Shown piece by piece: positions 1 to 5,416 of a stretch of 5,673 bases of DNA. The stretch is taken from the NCBI GenBank assembly GCA_019136175.1, contig JAGVUS010000196.1, forward strand, positions 1 to 5,673. Reading direction: 5' to 3'. The DNA comes from Chloroflexota bacterium (GTDB lineage: Bacteria; Chloroflexota; Anaerolineae; Anaerolineales; Anaerolineaceae). Numbering within the stretch: the stretch's first letter is position 1; each line of letters opens with the position of its first letter. The notes below the pieces were generated by a model. That model made no database searches, was not told the origin of the DNA, and saw only the letters and a program-made list of their open reading frames with translations. A program made the position numbers and the translations under genes.

Positions 1-1452
1 CTGATCTGGGCAGTCATTGTGGGGTTAATCCTCATCTATCTGACCGCCGGATACTTCCTGGGTGGTCGCTGGTCGGATCAATCCCCACATTTTGCCACCT
101 TTTACCGCATCCTGGCGTGGAGTGGTTTCCTCGTAGGGGTGATTCCTCTGGTCTCCCGCCCCATCCTGCAATTGGCTGCCAATGCCTTTGATGAGCTTGC
201 ATTGGGGGGAATGGTAGGCGCATTTGTAACTGTCCTGATCCTCTTCAGCGCACCGGTCACCCTGATGGGTACAGCCTCCCCCTTCGCCATCCGGTTGTCC
301 CTGCATGATTCCCGCCACGCTGGCAGCATTGCCGGAAAAATCTATGCCATCTCCACCCTGGGTTCGTTCCTGGGAACTTTCCTGCCAGGCTTGCTCCTTG
401 TCCCACTGATTGGCACCTTCCGAACCTTTGTTGCCATCGGCGGGATTTTACTGGTTACTGCTTTGGTCGGTTTATGGCTGGATAGCGGATTCCGCAAAAC
501 ACTCCCCTGGTTGTGGATGCCAGTAATCCTTGTGATCCTGGCAATCCTGGGAACACAGGGAACGGATAAAAACTCCTCCGGCTTGGTTTATGAAACGGAA
601 TCTGCTTACAATTACATCCAGGTTCTGGAACAGGATGGGTACACCCTCCTGCGCCTCAACGAAGGACAGGGCGTCCACTCAATTTACCATCCCAGCCAAT
701 TAAATTATTACGGTCCCTGGGAACAGGTTGCCATTGCGCCATTTTTCAATCCTGCTCCGTTTTCCCCCGATTTTGTTCAACGAACCGCAATTGTTGGACT
801 GGCTGCCGGTACAACTGCCCGCCAGATGACTGAAATATATGGAACAGATTTGATCATTGATGGGTATGAAATTGACCCCAAAATTGTGGACGTGGCACAT
901 CAGTTTTTTGACATGAATATGCCCAACCTGAATGTGTTTGTACAGGATGGTCGTACCGGATTGGCTGCCAGCCCTCACCAGTACCAGGTCATCAGCGTTG
1001 ATGCTTACCGCCCGCCCTATATTCCCTGGCACCTGACCACGGTGGAATTTTTTAATACCGTTCACGAACACCTGTCATCTGATGGAGTAATGATCATCAA
1101 TGTAGGTCGGACGGACACCAGCCGCCAACTGATTGATGAGCTTGCCAGCACCATCCTGGCAATATTTCCATCTGTCCACGTGGTGGACCTGCCTTATTCG
1201 TATAATTCGCTGCTGTTTGCAACCGTCCAGCCGACGGATTCCGCCAACCTGCTGGAAAACTTCTCTCAACTCCAGCTTTCTGGAACCGCACATCCTCTGT
1301 TGTTGGAAACCATGCAGATCGCCATTGCCAACCTGCAGCCAACACCCCAATCCACCATTGTCTACACGGATGACCTTGCACCGGTTGAATTGGTGACAAA
1401 CCAGCTTGTGCTCTCCTATTTGTTTTCCCCCCATACGGATCCCATTCCATGA
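1..1452 (+). CDS. Fused multi-pass membrane / spermidine synthase-like protein (5' end missing)
   Basis: Frame 1 is open from the first base, so the gene begins upstream; the GTG at 19-21 lies inside a membrane segment and is not a credible start. Of 483 visible residues, roughly 1-190 hold about six hydrophobic segments (near 1-21, 37-57, 68-92, 113-136, 140-160, 168-184), with an A-SPFAIRL loop after the third. From about residue 192 a soluble Rossmann methyltransferase-like domain follows: IVGLAAGTTAR (264-274) where spermidine synthases have a glycine-rich GGGDG, an acidic YEIDP (289-293), QDGR (315-318), VDAYRPPYIPWHLT (333-346) and YTDDLAPVE (455-463). This matches the 'fused MFS/spermidine synthase' class. 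True spermidine synthase uses an Asp-rich D-S/T-S/T-D motif; here it is VDAYRPP, and GGGDG is lost, so aminopropyl transfer is doubtful and the substrate unknown. The stop overlaps the next start, suggesting co-translation. Confidence 0.85.
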   Translation: MIWAVIVGLILIYLTAGYFLGGRWSDQSPHFATFYRILAWSGFLVGVIPLVSRPILQLAANAFDELALGGMVGAFVTVLILFSAPVTLMGTASPFAIRLSLHDSRHAGSIAGKIYAISTLGSFLGTFLPGLLLVPLIGTFRTFVAIGGILLVTALVGLWLDSGFRKTLPWLWMPVILVILAILGTQGTDKNSSGLVYETESAYNYIQVLEQDGYTLLRLNEGQGVHSIYHPSQLNYYGPWEQVAIAPFFNPAPFSPDFVQRTAIVGLAAGTTARQMTEIYGTDLIIDGYEIDPKIVDVAHQFFDMNMPNLNVFVQDGRTGLAASPHQYQVISVDAYRPPYIPWHLTTVEFFNTVHEHLSSDGVMIINVGRTDTSRQLIDELASTILAIFPSVHVVDLPYSYNSLLFATVQPTDSANLLENFSQLQLSGTAHPLLLETMQIAIANLQPTPQSTIVYTDDLAPVELVTNQLVLSYLFSPHTDPIP

Positions 1453-2126
1453 TAAAAATTTTACGGTTTCTGATTCCCATCCTGGTGCCGGTTTTTCTGC
1501 TCATGTCTTCAATCCGGATATTATTCAACCCTTTTTTTCTTGACCTGGAATACCACTCCCCCTCATTTCCTGCAGACTCATATGGCTTCACGGTGGATGA
1601 CCGGATGAAGTGGGGGATTCTTTCCCTGCAATACATCACTACCAATGCCCCCATCACCGCGCTGTCCGACCTGACGTTTCCAGATGGAAGCCCGCTTTAC
1701 AACGAACGCGAGCTCAGCCACATGGATGACGTTCAACGGGTGTATCAGCGCATGGTCCTGGCATGGATGGCGATTGGTGCGCTCCTGTTGGGATTATTTG
1801 GAGTTGCCTGGTCGGGAAAGTGGCTGTCAGACTATGGACGCATACTCTCCACCGGCGGCATGGTCACCCTGCTATTGATTCTTGCCGTCCTGGTGGCTGT
1901 TGCTACCAGCTTTAATGCACTATTTGGTGCATTCCATAGCCTGTTCTTTGAAAGCGGTACCTGGGTGTTTTACTACTCCGATACGCTGATTCGGTTGTAC
2001 CCTGTGCGCTTATGGCAGGACAGTTTTATCTGGGCGGGAGTTCTGACTGCTGCGGGTGGAATCCTCCTGATCGTGGGCGGCAGACTGCTCACTCGGCGGG
2101 CATCCAAAATTCACCAGGCTGCTTAA
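1449..2126 (+). CDS. DUF1461/TIGR01906 integral membrane protein, Lit-like (possible lipoprotein intramolecular transacylase)
   Basis: A 225-residue membrane protein with four hydrophobic helices (about 5-26, 102-121, 133-155, 192-213) and an extracytoplasmic loop between the first two. Features of the DUF1461 family are visible: FPADSYGFTVDDR (40-52) after TM1, ELSHMDDVQ (88-96), FNALFGAFHSLFF (155-167) and SDTLIRLYP (177-185). In this family Lit moves an acyl chain within the diacylglyceryl cysteine of lipoproteins to make the lyso-form; as I recall, Bacillus cereus Lit depends on His85 and His157. Here His91 and His163 have the same 72-residue spacing, which supports retained catalysis, although most family members are uncharacterised. 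The ATG at 1449 overlaps the preceding TGA (ATGA) and has no clear Shine-Dalgarno of its own, pointing to translational coupling. No lipoprotein gene is in view, so the in-cell substrate is unknown. Confidence 0.8.
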   Translation: MIKILRFLIPILVPVFLLMSSIRILFNPFFLDLEYHSPSFPADSYGFTVDDRMKWGILSLQYITTNAPITALSDLTFPDGSPLYNERELSHMDDVQRVYQRMVLAWMAIGALLLGLFGVAWSGKWLSDYGRILSTGGMVTLLLILAVLVAVATSFNALFGAFHSLFFESGTWVFYYSDTLIRLYPVRLWQDSFIWAGVLTAAGGILLIVGGRLLTRRASKIHQAA

Positions 2127-2130
2127 ATAA

Positions 2131-2164
2131 AAACACAGGGCAACCTCTTGGATGCCCTGTGTTT
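2131..2164. terminator. Bidirectional hairpin terminator between convergent genes
   Basis: A perfect 12-bp stem (AAACACAGGGCA at 2131-2142, TGCCCTGTGTTT at 2153-2164) encloses a 10-base loop that can add a CC/GG pair. It lies 4 bases after the DUF1461 stop and 13 bases after the gpmA stop on the other strand. On the - strand the stem runs into TTTTTATTT, a good U-tract for ending gpmA transcripts; on the + strand the run is shorter (GTTTATTT), so the stop of the left operon may be weaker. Confidence 0.85.
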
Positions 2165-2177
2165 ATTTCCAAAAAAC

Positions 2178-2924
2178 TTATTTCTTCTTTCCCTGGTTGG
2201 CAACCGCTTCCATCGCCTTGCGGACCGCATCCGGGTCGCCCAGGTAATAGTGGGTGATTGGTTTCAGATCCTCATCCAACTCGTACACCAGCGGAACACC
2301 CGTGGGGATATTGAGTTCAACAATCTCGTCTTCAGGGATGTTATCCAGGTATTTGACCAAAGCCCGCAGGCTGTTGCCATGCGCAGCAATGATGACCTTC
2401 TTCCCGGATCTTATTTCAGGAACAATTTCCTCGAACCAATAGGGCAGAAACCGCTCAACAGTATCCTTCAGGCACTCCGCCCTGGGCAGGAAGATGGGAC
2501 CAATCTCTTTATAGCGGGGGTCAAACCGCGGATGACGCGGGTCATCCAGTTCCAGGTCCGGCGGGCGGGTATCGTAGCTGCGTCGCCAGATTTTGACCTG
2601 TGCCTCGCCAAATTTTTCTGCAGTTTCCGCCTTGTTCAGTCCCTGCAAGGCACCATAATGGCGTTCGTTTAATCGCCAAGACCGCCTGACCGGAATCCAC
2701 ATCAGGTCCATCTGATCCAAAACAATCCAGAGTGTGCGGATGGCGCGCTTGAGCACCGATGTAAAAGCAAGATCAAATGTAAAACCCGCATCCTTTAACA
2801 GGCGGGCTCCTTCCTGTGCTTCCTGGATGCCTTTTTCGGTCAGATCAACATCCGTCCATCCCGTAAACCGATTCTCCTTGTTCCAGGCGCTCTCGCCATG
2901 ACGCAATAAAACAACTTTATACAT
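2178..2924 (-). CDS. gpmA: 2,3-bisphosphoglycerate-dependent phosphoglycerate mutase
   Basis: Cytoplasmic enzyme of glycolysis and gluconeogenesis that interconverts 3- and 2-phosphoglycerate through a phosphohistidine. At 248 residues it is the normal length for the dPGM family. Visible landmarks: the LLRHGESAWN motif (6-15) with phospho-acceptor His9, NRFTGWTDVDLT (18-29), SVLKRAIRT (56-64) with phosphate-binding Arg60, RLNERHYGALQGLNK (84-98) with acid/base Glu87, and the second histidine motif IIAAHGNSLRAL (178-189) with His182. The C-terminal tail ends in YYLGDPDAVRKAMEAVANQ plus three lysines. The long insert and intact tail mark true dPGM rather than a general histidine phosphatase. 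The ATG has an AGGAGG site 5 bases upstream. It lies 82 bases downstream of the ABC ATPase stop on the same strand, with a palindrome and a candidate promoter between them. Confidence 0.97.
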   Translation of the reverse strand: MYKVVLLRHGESAWNKENRFTGWTDVDLTEKGIQEAQEGARLLKDAGFTFDLAFTSVLKRAIRTLWIVLDQMDLMWIPVRRSWRLNERHYGALQGLNKAETAEKFGEAQVKIWRRSYDTRPPDLELDDPRHPRFDPRYKEIGPIFLPRAECLKDTVERFLPYWFEEIVPEIRSGKKVIIAAHGNSLRALVKYLDNIPEDEIVELNIPTGVPLVYELDEDLKPITHYYLGDPDAVRKAMEAVANQGKKK

Positions 2925-2929
2925 GCAAA

Positions 2930-2935
2930 CCTCCT
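2930..2935 (-). promoter_or_regulatory. Shine-Dalgarno site of gpmA
   Basis: AGGAGG on the - strand, 5 bases before the ATG at 2922-2924. It fixes the gpmA start. Confidence 0.85.
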
Positions 2936-2947
2936 GTAGACATGATG

Positions 2948-2978
2948 ATGTAGCGCAAGATAATCTCTTGCGCTACAT
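2948..2978. repeat. Perfect 13-bp inverted repeat with 5-base centre (operator or RNA hairpin)
   Basis: Arms ATGTAGCGCAAGA (2948-2960) and TCTTGCGCTACAT (2966-2978) are exact reverse complements around TAATC. It sits in the 82-base gap between the ABC ATPase stop and the gpmA start, 12 bases from the gpmA ribosome site. No U-run follows it on the - strand, and only a short TTTGTT on the + strand, so it is a poor intrinsic terminator. It could be an operator over the gpmA promoter, or a hairpin that ends, protects or separates the ABC ATPase transcript. Confidence 0.7.
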
Positions 2979-2985
2979 TTGTTAA
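2957..2985 (-). promoter_or_regulatory. Candidate gpmA promoter overlapping a palindrome
   Basis: On the - strand TTAACA (2980-2985, five of six matches to TTGACA) is followed after exactly 17 bases by TATCTT (2957-2962, four of six matches to TATAAT). Transcription would start near 2950, giving a leader of about 26 bases that carries the AGGAGG site. The -10 box and the spacer lie inside the palindrome 2948-2978, so a protein bound there would block the promoter. Positions are seen directly; promoter activity is inferred. Confidence 0.4.
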
Positions 2986-3006
2986 TCAAAAACCAACTGG
3001 AACCTG

Positions 3007-4119
3007 CTAGCGGATTGCCACAGGGTTCTCAGGATCAGCTGCCACATCGAAGATGTGGAAGTTATCCATATTGAACGCCATCTGGACCTTCTGATCCACA
3101 GAAAAGCGGGTACGGGGATCCACCCGGGCAACATACTGGTTGTTGCCGCTGAGCAGGTACAGGAAGATTTCATTGCCCATCAATTCAATCACATCCACTT
3201 TGGCTTCCACTGGTGCGGTGTGAATGCCAGACGGGACAAATTCCGGGTTGTGAACATCTTCCGGGCGGATGCCAAAGATAACATCCTTGCCAACATGCGC
3301 ATGGTATGGACCAGCACGATTCTCAGGGACGGCAACCGAAAACGCTTCGGCATCCACAACCAGTTTGCCATCATCCTTGCGGATTTTGGCGGGGAAGAAG
3401 TTCATGGACGGGGAGCCGATGAAACCGGCAACAAACTGGTTAGCGGGGAAATCATACAGCTTCTGGGGGGTATCCAGCTGCTGCAGAATACCTTTGTTCA
3501 TCACGGCAATGCGGGATGCCATGGTCATGGCTTCCGTCTGGTCGTGGGTTACATAGATGAACGTGGTCTGCAGGCGATGGTGCAGCTTGCTGATTTCCGC
3601 ACGGGTCTGAACGCGCAGCTTGGCATCCAGGTTCGAAAGCGGTTCATCAAAGAGGAAGACTTTTGGCTCGCGAACGATGGCACGACCCACAGCCACACGC
3701 TGGCGCTGACCGCCGGAGAGTTCGCGTGGGCGTCGCTTGAGCAGTTTTTCAATTCCCAGGATGGCTGCCGACTCTTCCACGCGCCGCTTGATTTCCTCTT
3801 TTGCCACCTTGCGCAGTTTGAGACCAAATGCCATGTTATCAAACACCGTCATGTGCGGATAGAGCGCATATGACTGGAACACCATGGCAATATCCCGATC
3901 TTTGGGCGGCACGTCGTTGACAACGGTATCGCCAATCCGCACTTCACCAGAGGTGATTTCTTCCAACCCAGCCAGGCAGCGGAGCGCGGTTGTCTTACCG
4001 CAGCCCGATGGACCAACCAGCACCAGGAATTCCTTGTCCTGAATTGAAAGGTTGAGGTCGTTCAGGGCAACAAAGTCCCCAAACTTCTTCCAAACATTGG
4101 AATACGTTACACTTGCCAT
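3007..4119 (-). CDS. Sugar-type ABC transporter ATP-binding protein (UgpC/MalK/MsmK family)
   Basis: The ATPase subunit that drives carbohydrate (or glycerol-phosphate) uptake, working as a dimer at the cytoplasmic face of a two-permease importer. All core motifs of its 370 residues are intact: Walker A GPSGCGKTT (36-44), Q-loop VFQSYALYPH (80-89), signature LSGGQRQRVAVGRA (134-147), Walker B VFLFDEP (154-160), D-loop SNLD (162-165) and H-loop THDQTEA (191-197). Residues from about 235 on form the MalK-type regulatory domain with TOBE/OB strands (FGIRPEDVH 282-290, ELMGNEIFLYL 312-322). MsmK/UgpC proteins often serve several importers; no permease or binding-protein gene is adjacent here, which fits such a shared ATPase but does not prove it, so the sugar cannot be named. 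The ATG is preceded by AAGGAGGA at a good distance. Confidence 0.95.
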   Translation of the reverse strand: MASVTYSNVWKKFGDFVALNDLNLSIQDKEFLVLVGPSGCGKTTALRCLAGLEEITSGEVRIGDTVVNDVPPKDRDIAMVFQSYALYPHMTVFDNMAFGLKLRKVAKEEIKRRVEESAAILGIEKLLKRRPRELSGGQRQRVAVGRAIVREPKVFLFDEPLSNLDAKLRVQTRAEISKLHHRLQTTFIYVTHDQTEAMTMASRIAVMNKGILQQLDTPQKLYDFPANQFVAGFIGSPSMNFFPAKIRKDDGKLVVDAEAFSVAVPENRAGPYHAHVGKDVIFGIRPEDVHNPEFVPSGIHTAPVEAKVDVIELMGNEIFLYLLSGNNQYVARVDPRTRFSVDQKVQMAFNMDNFHIFDVAADPENPVAIR

Positions 4120-4124
4120 TTCTT

Positions 4125-4131
4125 CCTCCTT
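4125..4131 (-). promoter_or_regulatory. Shine-Dalgarno site of the ABC ATPase gene
   Basis: On the - strand AAGGAGGAAGAA runs directly into the ATG at 4117-4119, giving a strong AAGGAGG site about 5 bases upstream. It supports the chosen start. Confidence 0.85.
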
Positions 4132-4153
4132 CCGGAATGAGTATAGTGATTTG

Positions 4154-4182
4154 ATTATATGTCAATGCTTTACAAAGCGCAA
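4154..4182 (-). promoter_or_regulatory. Candidate promoter of the ABC ATPase gene
   Basis: A perfect TATAAT (- strand, 4154-4159) is preceded after 17 bases by TTGCGC (4177-4182), which matches the consensus -35 only in its TTG. Transcription would start near 4147, giving a short leader of about 28 bases carrying the AAGGAGG site. A TTGACA at 4160-4165 followed by TATACT at 4140-4145 lies nearby, but its 14-base spacer is too short for a standard sigma-70 promoter. Confidence 0.5.
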
Positions 4183-4304
4183 CAATAATCAAGGAGGAAT
4201 TATTGGGATTTGGAAATTCGGTTTGGTGCAGCCCCGTTTACAATGTTTTAGATCAATTCATCATCATTCATCAATAGGACATCCCCAGGAAAATGCAGAC
4301 CTGC

Positions 4305-5414
4305 CTAGGAAAACACAACGATCACCCGGCTCCTGGCAGCATCCAGCACCCCAATCCAGGAACAATCCGGCAGATAATGCTGCATCAGGCGGGTGAAAGC
4401 CCACTTGGGCAGCTTTCCGCTGAGGACCAAACCTCCCCCACCGGTTGGGGGTGGAAGATAAAATTCGTGTATATCTATAAATGAATTAGGAAGCCTTGCT
4501 TCCACCCAGGTCACCCCGGCTTTTGTAATCAGTTCATATTCTATCTGGTCGTTTCGCTTGTTCACCGGGATGGAGGCAATCGGAACCCAACCATACCGCA
4601 AGTCAAACACAGCGAAAGGATATGGGAACCACCGGGCAGCCATGGCTGCCGTCAACCAGACAGGTCCCCTTCCATAGAATGCACATCCATTCGGATTTAC
4701 ATCAATCCGATCGAGTTTCTGCAAGGAAACTGGTTCCCACCACATCCCGCTCCCTCCGGGCAATCCCAGGCGTTGCGCCAGCTCACTTTCGGTCATCACG
4801 GGGAACGGGGCACCCTGTAAATGGATATCCTCCAACTGTTGGGGGTCATACGCAAAGATTCCGCAGACGCGATCCAGTAAAGCAAGGAAAGCCGGACCGA
4901 TTGTGCGCAACGCGGGGTCGCGTTCCAATCCCGATATGAATCCTCGCAGGATGGGCGAATGTTCAATAATTCCATCCTCCCCTGCCTGGTTGGATTGAAG
5001 TTCCGCCAGAGGAAGCAAACCCACTCCTTCAAGCCTGATTCTCCAATCCAAAAGCTCTTGAATTTCCCGGTACAATAATATAGAATGGGTACAGGCTTGA
5101 AGCATCTGGATTTGCTGGTGATTGGGGAGACCGCCAATATCTACGATTAACGGCAAGGGGCGGTTAGCAATTACTCCGTGCATATGTTCCACAAAATTAC
5201 GTGAATACCCGGTTTTATGCTTCATTCGCAGGGATAGCACCACCTGCCTGTCCCCTTCCAGGAACCAGTTCCCTTCCCCATCCGGTACAGCCCGCAGCAA
5301 ATAACTTTGAATCCCAAGCTCCTTCAACTGGTTTGCCAACAGGTACCCAAAAACGGATTTTCCACTGTGCGGTGGACCCGCCAAAACAATCGCCGGAAGC
5401 AAATTAATCCTCAT
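4305..5414 (-). CDS. csx3: P-loop ATPase fused to Csx3 (Crn3 ring-nuclease family), with a second Csx3-like unit
   Basis: CRISPR-associated protein of 369 residues. Residues 1 to about 200 form a P-loop NTPase: strand LPAIVLAG, Walker A GPPHSGKS (13-20), and a hydrophobic strand LPLIVDIGG (87-95) as probable Walker B. From about 224 comes a Csx3 domain: NGCAFYGRGPVWL (242-254), then PFAVFDLRYG (266-275), matching the GRGPIWL...DPRLG core of Archaeoglobus AF1864 as I recall it. Csx3 proteins bind and cut cyclic tetra-adenylate made by type III CRISPR complexes. Residues 300-369 appear to repeat the fold (LVLSGKLPKW 329-338, GVLDAAR 355-361). The position of catalytic His60 seems replaced in both units. 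The ATG at 5412-5414 is chosen because GGAGG lies 6 bases upstream; the longer start at 5463-5465 would add 17 Trp/Arg-rich residues overlapping the divergent gene. Csx3 assignment is firm, ring-nuclease activity uncertain. Confidence 0.88.
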   Translation of the reverse strand: MRINLLPAIVLAGPPHSGKSVFGYLLANQLKELGIQSYLLRAVPDGEGNWFLEGDRQVVLSLRMKHKTGYSRNFVEHMHGVIANRPLPLIVDIGGLPNHQQIQMLQACTHSILLYREIQELLDWRIRLEGVGLLPLAELQSNQAGEDGIIEHSPILRGFISGLERDPALRTIGPAFLALLDRVCGIFAYDPQQLEDIHLQGAPFPVMTESELAQRLGLPGGSGMWWEPVSLQKLDRIDVNPNGCAFYGRGPVWLTAAMAARWFPYPFAVFDLRYGWVPIASIPVNKRNDQIEYELITKAGVTWVEARLPNSFIDIHEFYLPPPTGGGGLVLSGKLPKWAFTRLMQHYLPDCSWIGVLDAARSRVIVVFS

Positions 5415-5416
5415 CC

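Noticed and set aside
2148..2672. A 174-codon open frame on the + strand opposite gpmA
   Set aside because: It starts inside the terminator hairpin and lies entirely over the convincing phosphoglycerate mutase gene, with no recognisable motif.
3055..3873. A 272-codon open frame on the + strand opposite the ABC ATPase gene
   Set aside because: The - strand frame has every ABC ATPase motif and a strong ribosome site; the + frame shows no family features and is a codon-bias shadow.
4256..4273. Two copies of ATTCATCA spaced by TC between csx3 and the ABC ATPase gene
   Set aside because: Only two short A/T-rich copies; not a CRISPR repeat or a clear binding site.
4191..4275. AAGGAGG on the + strand followed by TTG and a 24-codon frame ending at TAG near 4275
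   Set aside because: The ribosome-like site is good, but the peptide has no recognisable feature, the start is TTG, and the frame is too short to tell from chance.
4120..4304. Possible terminator after csx3 in the 185-base gap
   Set aside because: Only weak partial pairings (TAGG/CCTA, CAGG/CCTG with bulges) and no U-run; I cannot support a terminator, so read-through toward the ABC ATPase gene remains possible.
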